DNA of 64,000 bases from assembly GCA_030323885.1 (NCBI GenBank), contig CM059197.1, positions 36,368,556-36,432,555 on the forward strand. The letters are read 5' to 3'. Made by a program: the position numbers and the translations under genes. This DNA comes from Branchipolynoe longqiensis (lineage: Eukaryota > Annelida > Polychaeta > Phyllodocida > Polynoidae). A model generated the notes under the pieces. It saw only the letters and a list, made by a program, of their open reading frames with translations. It was not told the DNA's origin and made no database searches. Shown in pieces: positions 55,169 through 64,000 of this stretch (the first letter of the stretch is position 1; each line of letters opens with the position of its first letter).

Positions 55169-55440
55169 TGTTCCTTTCTACTCTGGGTTATGGGAGATTG
55201 GCGTGCGACCTGGGGACCGGGAGGCCTGCTTCCAAGCAGCTCCCCTAATTCCCCTCCTTGCTCTAGGCGGCGCCTCACCCACCTACTAACGGCCCATTTC
55301 GCCACCGATTTAGTCCAATGAATTAAAAGTAGGTCTTAAGGGCCAGCCAGAGTTATAGTTATAGGCTCGATCCACACGAATCTGACTTGTTTCCTTTTCT
55401 CCTTCAGATTAGACGTCTCTTATGGTTATGGAAGGAATTA
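55169..55440. other. Unassigned DNA
   Basis: GC-richer around 55200-55310. No exon or repeat recognised. Confidence 0.35.
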
Positions 55441-55572
55441 ATAATAAGGCTGTATCAGGATGTCTAAGGCACCTGGTATTCGCCAGTGCTCATCCATCTA
55501 AGTGCTGACCAGGCTCAATGCCACTTATGCTTGACTAGATGGGAATTGCTGCTTCCAATGTGATCGCTGTCA
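55441..55572 (-). mobile_element. 5S rRNA-derived SINE (SINE3-type)
   Basis: On the minus strand, GCCTGGTCAGCACTTAGATG, GCGAATACCAGGTGC and TTCCCATCTAGTCAAGCATA align with the 3' half and middle of metazoan 5S rRNA, including the box-C-like region. A tail AGACATCCTGATACAGCCTT is shared with 58.6 kb. The shared non-5S tail shows it is a retroposon family rather than a 5S gene. Confidence 0.75.
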
Positions 55573-55590
55573 AATTAATTAAATTATTAA

Positions 55591-56118
55591 TTAAAGCTTT
55601 ACAGGCCAATTGAAACATCAAGATGAATTTAGCTCTTTTTTTTTCATAAACTGTATCCCATATTAATGCTTTAAAATGAAAGTTGGTTCAAAAACGTATG
55701 TGTCAACATCATATATTGGGGAGCAGGACGTAGCTCAGGCGGTAGAGTGTCCACCTGTGAAGGTATGTGTCATGCGATCGATCCTGCTCAGAGGACTCCA
55801 TTTGCAGTTTGGGTTATTTTCTATTCCAACCAGTGGTCCACAACTGGTTAATCAAAGGCTGTGGTATGTGCTGTCCTGTCTGTGGGAAAGTGCATATAAA
55901 AGACCCCTTGCTGCTTATCGGAAAGAGTATCCTATATTGGCATCAGCAGGTTTCCTCCAAAGAAATATGTCAGGATGAGCATATGATTGACATCCAATAG
56001 CCGATGATAAAAATCAATGTGCTGTAGACGTGTCATTAAATAAAACAAACTTACCTTTTCACATCATATATTCATCTCAAATGTGGCAGAAATTCTAAAC
56101 CATTGGGCCATGCAAAGG
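55591..56118. mobile_element. M2 MITE carrying a Meta-type SINE
   Basis: TTAA-AGCTTTACAGGCCAATTG at the left and CCATTGGGCCATGCAAAG at the right are M2-like ends. The Meta-type SINE lies between them. Confidence 0.55.
55718..56060 (+). mobile_element. Meta-type molluscan SINE, full length
   Basis: tRNA-like head GAGCAGGACGTAGCTCAGGC, core CAACTGGTTAATCAAAGGCT, CTGTCTGTGGGAAAGTGCAT and AAAAGACCCCTTGCTGC, tail CATTAAATAAAACAAACTTA. Exact 12-bp duplication ACATCATATATT (55706-55717, 56061-56072). Confidence 0.93.
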
Positions 56119-56335
56119 TCGTTGGGGTAATGATGAGAAGGCTTCGAACCCACACCTCTCGCCATCTGGGGCTAGTGTGCTAACCATTACACTATCTAGG
56201 TTCCCTGATGTCATCACCCTATCCACGCCTGTCTGCCTATGTGGCTCCTTGTCTGAGATGTCTGGACATATTACTACACTCATCCCCTAGGAATTGTAAG
56301 TCTTTTAAATGGTGTACATCTAATGTCATTTAATG
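56119..56335 (-). mobile_element. SINE-B copy
   Basis: Reverse strand: CTTCGAACCCACACCTCTC head, CATTACACTATCTAGGTTCC, then the leader CTTGTCTGAGATGTCTGGAC and AAGTCTTTTAAATGGTGTAC. Confidence 0.8.
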
Positions 56336-56361
56336 CAATTCATTTACATCTATATGTATAT

Positions 56362-56640
56362 ATACACAGGGTAGGTTCAACAACCATACATCAAGCATGT
56401 AGCATGCACAGGGTCTTCTTGTTCATGGCCAGTAGTGTTGTGGCGGTGATGAAAATAGAAAACATTGAACATAGAACAGGATTCGAACCCACATTTACTC
56501 CCATTCAGCGCAAGTGTGCTAACCATAATAGTATCTATGCTCGCTACTATACTCACCCTATCCATGCCTTCCTGTCTGTGTGGCTCCTTGCCAGAGAGGT
56601 CAGTGCAGAGTACTACACTAGTACTTTTAATATGGGAGAA
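56362..56640 (-). mobile_element. SINE-B copy
   Basis: Reverse strand: tail GTAGGTTCAACAACCATACA, head GGATTCGAACCCACATTTAC, leader GCCTTCCTGTCTGTGTGGCT and CCAGAGAGGTCAGTGCAG. It lies head to tail with the previous SINE-B. Confidence 0.82.
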
Positions 56641-57362
56641 TGTTGGTAAATACAGTAAATATGGTGGAAGAAACATCAGTAAGCTTTCTGACCTAATCAA
56701 CTTTAATTACAATTTTCTGATATTGCAGCCTTCAGTAAATTAAAGCAATTATTTTGTTTGTGATGGTTAGATTATTCTGGTCATAACCGTTAAGTGCATG
56801 CACTTGTTTTCACCGCTGTGCAGTAGTGGTCATAATCCATACGGATTGATTTCCTCTTCCGATTTGTTTGGCTTTCAATTATATTTTGTGTACACAGTTA
56901 ACATTTGTAATAGCTCGTACTTACGCAATTAGTGTTTTATATCAGAAGATTGCAAACTTTCCAGACAATATTAATATCAGTTTCATTGAAGTGGGAAGTG
57001 GGGAGATCAGTAAACATTGCAATGTTGATTAGCATAGCGAATAGTGAGGGTGCTCTATTCAGTTTACATCGTTATACTATTATATATCTTAACTGGTTAG
57101 TATGAAACTGCATGTGACCTTCGGACCAAATGCCGAAGTGTCCATTCAGGATAATCAATGAAGAGACGGGCGCTGCTCTGTATCGTATAAGTAACAATAG
57201 GAGCAGACACAGCAATTGGTGGCGTGCATAGATCTGCAGCACGCATAGACCTGGACATAATCTTATTTCTTGGTCAATGCGCAAACATCTCCTTGCATTT
57301 CAGCATTCTGATGAATGAAAGAAGACCACACATTGTCATAATACGATGGTTTTGAGCGTTTC
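56641..57362. other. Unassigned DNA
   Basis: No gene or repeat recognised. Confidence 0.4.
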
Positions 57363-57372
57363 CATATTATAG

Positions 57373-57712
57373 TTTGTTTATTGTTGTTTTACGTCCTATC
57401 AACATCTAAGGTCATATCAGGATGGATACCGACTTGTGACAGTGTGCACTCATGGTGACTTTATAGTGCTTCCCCACTGGGATATCAGGCCACCAGCACC
57501 ATGACCTGATATCCCCCTCAGTCACATTATCCTGACACTGAGCCAGCCAGTCCTTGCCCTATCCTAATAATGTCGAGTGCCTGAGTAGGAAGCCACAAGT
57601 ATCAATTTGTCAATCATTGGGTTGACTCGACCAGGGTTCGAACCCACGATCTCACGGTTTACCAACACGGGCGACGGACGCTCTAACTCATTCGAACATC
57701 CTGTCTGGTTTT
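57373..57712 (-). mobile_element. SINE-A, full length
   Basis: Reverse-strand full-length copy. CATATTATA occurs at 57363-57371 and again at 57714-57722, a likely target-site duplication. Confidence 0.93.
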
Positions 57713-57722
57713 GCATATTATA

Positions 57723-58440
57723 AGATAAATAAATATATTATTGTGGTTTGTATAATCCATCTTACTTTAACTTGAAGTAATTTTCATTATAAATTACTAA
57801 CTTTGGTGACATTTGGAGAGAAAACCTGCCATATTAGTTTTCGCATGCCTATTGAATATACTGGACAATGAGCGTTTCAGCAGTGATAAGTTCTAATAGA
57901 ACTTGGCTTAGCATTCCTTCTGTGCATCTAATAAATGTGTAATTTACATACAGGAACAAACTGGAGACAAGACAGCGATGGAGATAACAACATTTTACTG
58001 GAGAACATAACCTGCAGGCAGGTCGGTCTTGGCTGGAGAACATATCGGTATTGTGTATCGTATATCATGTATCGTGTCATGAGTTAAATGACAATGATGT
58101 TATTGAGGTATCGTATAGAGTACCAGCAAGGTTAAATGATGTCATGATAAGTGTCAGTCATATCGAACAATTGATTAGTGATTAGAGATGAGACTAGTTA
58201 AATGTTGTTATGTTGTGAGGAAATGGAAAGGTCAGGAAAGAGATGAGAGAGAAGAACTAGCACGGAACCAGCAGCCCTCAACCCCTACCCCTTACCTCCT
58301 TCATCATCGGGTGGGTGGGTGGGTGAAGCGACTTGCAAGGAGAAAGACGGGCGTGAAAGTGAAGTGCGAGTCAGCAGTCAGTGAGGAGGAAATAGGGCAA
58401 GAAAGTAGTGCCGAGAGAAAGTAGTGCATGTGTTCCCGCC
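57723..58440. other. Unassigned DNA
   Basis: A GTGGGTGGGTGGGTG stretch at 58310-58325. No supported gene; the frame at 58188-58424 has no domain. Confidence 0.4.
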
Positions 58441-58454
58441 AGTAAATTATCCAT

Positions 58455-58575
58455 GTTGACAGTGCCAACATGCGTAATGAGTGCACCGGTATATAAGTTG
58501 GAGAAGTAGGATCATACCTACTTAAATGTTTTGGTTTGGAAAATTTGCTGACTTCATCAGATCACACAGCTTTCA
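58455..58575. mobile_element. M2 MITE fragment
   Basis: GCGTAATGAGTGCACCGGTA and TTCATCAGATCACACAGCTTT resemble the right third of the M2 copy at 49.7-50.1 kb. Confidence 0.55.
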
Positions 58576-58611
58576 CTGCAACAAACTGAATATGGAGAGC
58601 GAATTTAACTT

Positions 58612-58750
58612 AATGCCAGTACCACATTGCAAACGCCGCTTGTCACCTGATCAACAAAGTTAAGCAACATTGAACATCGTCAGTGCTTGGATGTCTAACC
58701 GACCACCTGGCAATATGAGGTGCTAAAGACATCCTGATACAGGCTTATTA
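58612..58750 (+). mobile_element. 5S rRNA-derived SINE (SINE3-type)
   Basis: GCCAGTACCACATTGC, ACCTGATCAACAAAGTTAAG, CAGTGCTTGGATGTCTAACC, then GACCACCTGGCAATATGAGG and TGCTAAAG follow 5S rRNA end to end with about 30% divergence. The AGACATCCTGATACAGGCTT tail matches the copy at 55.5 kb. Confidence 0.8.
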
Positions 58751-58751
58751 T

Positions 58752-58945
58752 AAATGTCCAGGGGATGATACAAATGGGAAATATTGTGCGTAGTGTGGGA
58801 TTCAAATGCACGCGTCTTGTCATTCAGGGCTAGTGTGCTAGCCATTACACCACCTAGGCTCCCTGATATCATCACCCTCTACACACGTGCCTGTCTATCT
58901 TGCTCCTTGCTAGAAAGAGCAGTGCAGACTACTACATAACCTACT
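58752..58945 (-). mobile_element. SINE-B copy
   Basis: Reverse strand: GATACAAATGGGAAATATTG, GCTAGCCATTACACCACCTA, GCTCCCTGATATCATCACC and the leader CTCCTTGCTAGAAAGAGCAG. Confidence 0.8.
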
Positions 58946-58946
58946 A

Positions 58947-59183
58947 ATGGCCCTGTCACACTATGGCGTATTGCATCAGCGTATGCCCAAGGTATGAAGT
59001 AAATTTCAAATTGTTGGCGCCTTGGCATGTGATGCCATATGATAGGGTTTACCAGCGTGCTCTTAACAAACACTACTTATGCCAAACGTACCCATAACGT
59101 ATCTCAGCATACACCAACATGTTGGCACAAAATCACATACATCGGCATACGCTGAGCCTATGCGGCATAGTGTAACAGGGCCT
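58947..59183. mobile_element. TIR element, GGCCCTGTCACACTATG (copy E)
   Basis: Left ATGGCCCTGTCACACTATGG and right GCATAGTGTAACAGGGCCTT are inverted repeats. The interior repeats GCATACG/CGTATGCC-type words (CAGCGTATGCC, GGCATACGCTGAG, CAGCATACACC). 237 bp, no coding frame. Confidence 0.8.
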
Positions 59184-59552
59184 TCACTCAGCAATGAATA
59201 ACGATGAAATGACATTTCAATATGTGGATTATCGAGTTAATAATTAATTAATTAATTAAGAGGGAGTTAGTGTGTGTGTTAGTGTGTGGTGGAAGTGGGG
59301 GGGGTTCATGATGCCCTGACTCAATGCGATCCTGTGCCGATCCGTCTCAACAGTAGAATATCACTATATGACGTCATGAGAAAGGGCCCCACCCCACCCC
59401 TCGCCCACAGACGTCATCAATCAACCGGAAGTAATCAATCACTGGACGTAATTGACTAACAACGACGCGTTCTCTCTCAAATGCTGTTAACACAGGTGAC
59501 GCAAACCATGTGTGGGTCGGTATGTGTGTGTGTGTGTGGTAGAGGAGGGAGG

Positions 59553-59895
59553 TAAGCCCCAGTCACACTACGGCTTGTGACCACATTGCGACTATTTTGC
59601 GACCACTTTGGACCAATGAACCCACCATGTTGCGACCTCCTTGCGACCAAAGCAATGTGTCGCCCGACCTCCTTGCGACCATTTTGGTTGCAAGGAAGTG
59701 CTTTGTGCAGTCGCTGCAACATCCTTGTGACCAAAATGATTGCCAGAAGGTCGGTGACCACTGAGGACTACATTGCGACCACTTGCAATCATTTGTCGCC
59801 CACTTGCGATCATTTTGCGACCACTTGCAACCTATTTGCGCCCACCCCTTTTTTGTGGTCGCAAAGTGGTCGCAAGCAGTAGTGTGACTGCGGTA
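59553..59895. mobile_element. TIR element, CCCCAGTCACACTAC (copy D), TTGCGACCA-word interior
   Basis: Left AAGCCCCAGTCACACTACGG and right GCAGTAGTGTGACTGCGGTA are inverted repeats. About 15 copies of TTGCGACCA-like words, on both strands, fill the interior. GTGGTCGCAAAGTGGTCGCA stands next to the right end. Confidence 0.8.
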
Positions 59896-60340
59896 TTGAA
59901 GGGGCACTAAACACTGGAATGGGTGTAGTGGGGGCTGGGGGTGGTAGGTGGGGCGGGGTAGTTTAGCATGTCAACACTTTCAAACCGCTAGGCTATTGGA
60001 ACTGTGTGGGAAAACCAGACAAAACCAACCGATTATAGAAACCGCAAATTTAACTGAAAACTGAAAGAGAACCGAAAATTTCACACGGAAGGAAGCAGGA
60101 GCGACACTTTAATTCGCTTCAATCTAATTAATTTGAAGTTTTGCTAGAATCACACAGACGCCACTGAGGAATAATATCTGATAGAAAATAAGAGGCTCAC
60201 TAGAGAGAACTAGGAAGGAGGCATTCTGGGGGGGAAAATTAAATCGATGGACATGTCGATTATTATGCTAGCTGTGATTAGAAGTGGCTTTAGAAGATAG
60301 TTCACAGGACCGACCAATTTCCGGTGTATTACTCCGCCAT
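59896..60340. other. Unassigned DNA
   Basis: No gene or repeat recognised. Confidence 0.4.
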
Positions 60341-60344
60341 TAAT

Positions 60345-60425
60345 ACTGTGGAAGAGGAAGAAGAAGCAGAAGAGGAAGAAGGAGGAGAAAGAGGAGGAGG
60401 AGGAGGAGAAGGAGAAGGAGGAAAC
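60345..60425. repeat. GAA/GGA purine microsatellite
   Basis: GAAGAGGAAGAAGAAGCAG-type repeats. Confidence 0.88.
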
Positions 60426-60504
60426 GCCTCTCACCACGAAAGCTGAGCCGCACTGCTTTCAAGGGGAAGCTATGGATACTTTTCTGAAGAGCATGCACCA
60501 TTGA

Positions 60505-61425
60505 ATAAGCGACGAGCAATAAGCGAATAAGCGATAGAAAATAAGCCATGCACACTAAGCAATGAGCCATGCGCAGTTAGCAATGCGCAATAAGCGATAT
60601 ACAATAAGCAATGCACAATAAGTGATGTGAAAAAAGCGATGTGAAATAAGCGATGTGAAATATCAAATAGGCGATGTGTAAAGCAATGTGCAATAAGCGA
60701 TATGTAATAAGCAATGATCAATACACAATAAGCAATATGCAACATGCAATGCGCAATAAGCAATGCATAATAAGCAATGCACAATATGCGATGTGAAATA
60801 AGCAATGCACAATAAGCAATGCCCAATAAGCAATGCACAATAAACAATGCCCAATAAGCTATGTGCACTAAGTGATGTGCAATAAGCAATGCCTAATAAG
60901 CAATATACAATAAGCAATGCACAATAAGTGATGTGAAAAAAGCAATGTGAAATAAGCGATGTGAAATAAGCGATGTGAACTATCAAATAAGCAATGTGCA
61001 AAGCAATGTGAAATAAGCGATATGTAATAAGCAATGATCAATACACAATAAGCAATATCCAACAGGCAATGCGCAATAAGCGATGCATAATAAGCGATGC
61101 CCAATAGGTGATGTGCAATAAGCAATGGGCAATAAGCAATGCACAATAAGCAATGACCATTAAGCAATGCACAATAAACAAGGCCCAATAAGCGATGTGT
61201 GCAAGCAATGGGCAATAAGCAATGCACAATAAGCAATGCCCATTAAGCAATGCACAATAAACAATGCCCAATAAGCGATGCGCAATAACCGATGTGCAAT
61301 AAGCAATGCCCAATAAGCGATGTACAATAAGCGATGCACAATAAGCAAAGCACAATAAGTGATGTGCAATAAACTATGCACAATAAGCAATGCCCAATAA
61401 ACAAGGCCCAATAAGTGATGCCCAC
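60505..61425. repeat. Minisatellite, 14-15 bp unit
   Basis: About 62 units of AATAAGCAATGCACA with GCGATGTGA variants. Longer blocks recur (60590-60720 and 60925-61050 share unit order), showing block duplications. Long Leu/Ile/Cys-rich minus frames are artefacts of the 15-bp period. Confidence 0.95.
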
Positions 61426-61539
61426 TGACATTATTTCTTACCATTGCCGTCAACGGGCCACTTGGTGTTGTAAATCCTCTATAATGTATAAGACATTTTC
61501 CACAGACCAGGATAAACAGTGAACCATTGCTACCCAAGA

Positions 61540-62236
61540 CATTCCTTCTCCAACCCAGTTGGCACGCAAAGCATGTCTAATAGTCTTCATTCAATATACC
61601 CTCCAAGCCACAGGTAGCAGACACAACATTTTATATTGGGTTACATACAATATACTCTCCAACCCATTTGGCATATAAAGTATGTTGTATAGCTTATCTA
61701 CAACATATTCTCAAATCCAGTCAATATACTCTCCAACCGAGTTGGAATATACAACATGTTTAATAGTCTTAATACAATATACTCTCCTACCCAGTTAGCG
61801 TACACTAAATTTGATACAATATACTCTCGGATCCAGTTGGCCTGCAGAATATGTTGTATAGCTTACCTACACTACAATATACTCTCCAACCCAGTTAATA
61901 TATTCTCCAACCCAGCGGGCATAGACAGCATGGAGACCTCACCAATGTTGCCTTCGGCTGCCTCTGAGGTGCCCCTCCACGACATCTTGGTTGGCTTAAT
62001 GACCTAACAGGCGCCCAGACCGGGATCCATCATGGCTGAAGACGCTGCGGCTGCCTGTGGGAGTTATGTCGGGTCAGTTGCGTTGTCCATGCACCGCATG
62101 GCTATCTCACACAAATAGGGCATTAGGACCACAGCTATGCATAGTCAATGCGACCCCTGCTGCCATATAGATGGGGGGACGCGACAGTGGGACATTAGTT
62201 AAGTACCTATAGACATGGCCTCCACACCGCCTGTAT
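61540..62236. repeat. Spaced repeats of ATACTCTCCAACCCAGTTGG
   Basis: About nine copies of the 20-mer or close variants lie at irregular spacing between 61547 and 61915. GTATGTTGTATAGCTTA also occurs twice (61681, 61850). 61940-62236 shows no repeat or gene. Confidence 0.75.
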
Positions 62237-62239
62237 GAT

Positions 62240-62284
62240 ATATACTCTCCAACCCAGCCGTGCCAGATGGGTTGGAGAGTATAT
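62240..62284. repeat. 17-bp perfect inverted repeat (hairpin)
   Basis: ATATACTCTCCAACCCA (62240-62256) is exactly inverted at 62268-62284 with an 11-base loop. The arms are the motif repeated at 61.5-61.9 kb. Confidence 0.95.
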
Positions 62285-62537
62285 TGCAGGTGATCCATTA
62301 TCCACGCTGTACATGCAAGTTGAGTTTGAGACTATGGTCTAGAATGGCGTTTTCCCAAACAAAGTTTAACTATGACACACAACGACAACTGCATTTTGTA
62401 TTCCGACCCAGTATGAGATTGTCGCTCTCCCTTACTTATTTTCTTTGTGGATTTTGTTTTTCTGTTTGTCGTGACCCCATTTGATTTATGTTGCGATCCA
62501 CTAATCGGTTGGGACTCATTTATTAGCCTCCCTCATT
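62285..62537. other. Unassigned DNA
   Basis: No supported gene or repeat. Confidence 0.35.
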
Positions 62538-62785
62538 CCACCATTACTTGTGGTTAGAGTGTCTGACTTTTCTCTAGGTCGGACTCCTAATCTGAAGGTC
62601 GGTGGTTCGATTCCCCGTGCCCCCACCTTGGATTTCCACTGCTGTGTATAACTTACTCTATGTGAATTGTGATGTGGGAGGTTAACAAGTCTTTGGGTCG
62701 GTAAAAGTGTATGTTCAGGCTTTCTATCCACCAACTGTCTAATGGTGAAAACAAGACTATTCAAACTTATCCATGACATGCTGTA
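62538..62785 (+). mobile_element. SINE-C copy
   Basis: GTGGTTAGAGTGTCTGACTT, GGTGGTTCGATTCCCC (B box), then body GGGAGGTTAACAAGTCTTTG and CAACTGTCTAATGGTGAAAA. The 3' end runs straight into the minisatellite. Confidence 0.85.
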
Positions 62786-63408
62786 TAACTCTTCAAGAGA
62801 TACAAGAATACAGTAGGCTGTATAAATCTTCAAGAAATACAAGAATAGAGTTGGCTGTATACATCTTCAAGAAATACAAGAATAGAGTAGGCTGTATAAA
62901 TCTTCAAGACATACAAGAATAGAGTTGGCTGTATAAATCTTCAAGAAATACAAGAATAGAGTTGGCTCTATAAATCTTCAAGAAATACAAGAATAGAGCT
63001 GGCTGTATAAATCTTCAAGAAATACAAGAATAAAGTTGGCTGTATAAATCTTCAAGAAATACAACAATAGATTTGGCTGTATAAATCTTCAAGAAACACA
63101 AAAATAGAGTAGGCTGTATATATCTTCAAGAAATACAACAATAGATTTGGCTGTATAAATCTTCAAGAAATACAAGGATAGAGTAGGCTGTATAAATCTT
63201 TAAGAAATACAAGAATAGAGTAGGGTGTATAAATCTTCAAGAAATACAAGAATAGAGTTAGCTGTATAAATCTTCAAGAGGTACAAGAATAGAGTTGGCT
63301 GTATAAATCTTCAAGAAATACAAGAATAGAGTTGGTTGTATAAATCTTCAAGAAATACAAGAATAGAGTTGGCTGTATAAATCTTCAAGAAATACAAGAA
63401 AGGAGTAA
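62786..63408. repeat. Minisatellite, 37-bp unit, at the SINE-C 3' end
   Basis: About 17 units of CTGTATAAATCTTCAAGAAA plus TACAAGAATAGAGTTGG. The TATAAATCTT part resembles the 3' end of SINE-C (GGCACTATAAATCTTTAAAA at 13.08 kb, minus strand). Confidence 0.93.
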
Positions 63409-64000
63409 TGCTGAGTTGGAAGAAATGGACAGACTAATCGAAACCCATTATTCCAGATTGTTAAGTTGGATCGTTGGAATTCGAATACTTAGTGTTACAC
63501 ACTCTGATGGTTTTGAGTTTCTGCCACTTATTAAAGATAAATATATTAATTTGACATTTATAATCTACTTTTCTTTCATTTAAAGAAACAATTATATCAA
63601 ATGGCACACTAATGATTAGGTCACAAATGATGGGGGCTCCGTACGGTGCTGCGGGCTGCAGTGTGTCTTGCGGTTTATGCAAATGTTACGGCGTTACTGT
63701 CTGTGGTTTATCTCTTCACAAATCGTACACGTATTTAATATACAAAAAAAGTCATAACCTGCTTAATATTGAGCAGACATACATGAATTTTGTACCATAT
63801 TGATATGCACTTTACAACCTTTTTATCCATGTGAACAAACATGAGCATACAGTGTTGTGGAGTGTGGATTGCCAGGATTGTGGCTTGCAGCATTGCGATT
63901 TTTCGAAGTTAAGATAACTCCAACTTAAGAAAAACGCAACCCTTGTGGCGAGCAAAAAACCGCACAGTGACCATAACCCACCGTACGGGCACTGTACGGT
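63409..64000. other. Unassigned DNA with an M2-like piece
   Basis: CTCTGATGGTTTTGAGTTTC (63500) through 63600 resembles the M2 interior. CCGTAC...GTACGG near 63981-63999 is a small inverted repeat at the window edge. No gene. Confidence 0.4.

Noticed and set aside
58612..58750. Functional 5S rRNA gene
   Set aside because: Strong divergence across the gene and a non-5S tail shared with another copy mark a retroposon.
60470..61537. Leu/Ile/Cys-rich minus-strand frames up to 139 residues
   Set aside because: A 15-bp repeat is divisible by three, so frames stay open by periodicity rather than coding.

Overview
The window reads as non-genic, repeat-dense DNA of a marine invertebrate, most likely a mollusc. 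The strongest clue is two copies of a SINE (45892-46217 minus, 55718-56060 plus) whose body matches the Meta-domain SINEs widespread in molluscs. I recognise no complete protein-coding gene, no convincing functional tRNA or rRNA gene, and no operon or bacterial feature. Family names come from structure and memory only; no database was searched.

Region by region. 1-5.4 kb: G-rich low-complexity DNA, a G-tract minisatellite, a short-unit minisatellite and a 498-bp assembly gap. 5.4-9.0 kb: microsatellites and nested SINEs. 9.0-13.4 kb: purine minisatellites, a GT microsatellite, SINEs and a broken reverse-transcriptase fragment. 13.4-19.9 kb: an internally deleted LINE copy, an 804-bp terminal-inverted-repeat (TIR) element and a 2.3-kb minisatellite of about 70-bp units. 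20-25 kb: nested SINEs, TA-rich repeats, one possible exon and a 20-22 bp minisatellite. 25-27.3 kb: CA, CCCCCA and CCA/GGT simple repeats. 28-34.8 kb: a LINE with a decayed reverse transcriptase, TA-rich repeats, SINEs and three TIR elements. 35-45 kb: MITEs, a TIR element built round a 205-bp tandem array, and AT-rich DNA. 45.6-50.4 kb: a GC-richer promoter-like patch, SINEs and an unexplained repeated-motif region. 50.4-59.9 kb: dense SINEs, a solo LTR, a fresh hAT-like MITE, two 5S-rRNA-derived SINEs and two TIR elements rich in repeated short words. 60-64 kb: three minisatellites.

The elements interact mainly by nesting. At least five retroposon families are present: tRNA-derived SINE-A (about 25 copies or pieces), SINE-B and SINE-C, the Meta-type SINE and the 5S-derived SINE. 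Several insertions are proved by exact target-site duplications (TSDs): SINE-A into SINE-B, SINE-A into SINE-A, an LTR into SINE-A, and the Meta-type SINE into a TTAA MITE. SINE-A, SINE-B, SINE-C and M-family names are working labels used here.

The most unusual signal is a set of five TIR elements (3.1, 30.5, 33.2, 58.9 and 59.6 kb) with related ends around CCYGTCACACTA. In the clearer copies the interior is packed with degenerate copies of a short word specific to that copy. Next are a TIR element enclosing a 205-bp tandem array, a minisatellite apparently grown from a SINE tail, and a 48-49 kb region with eight spaced copies of a GGACGGTTATG-like motif.
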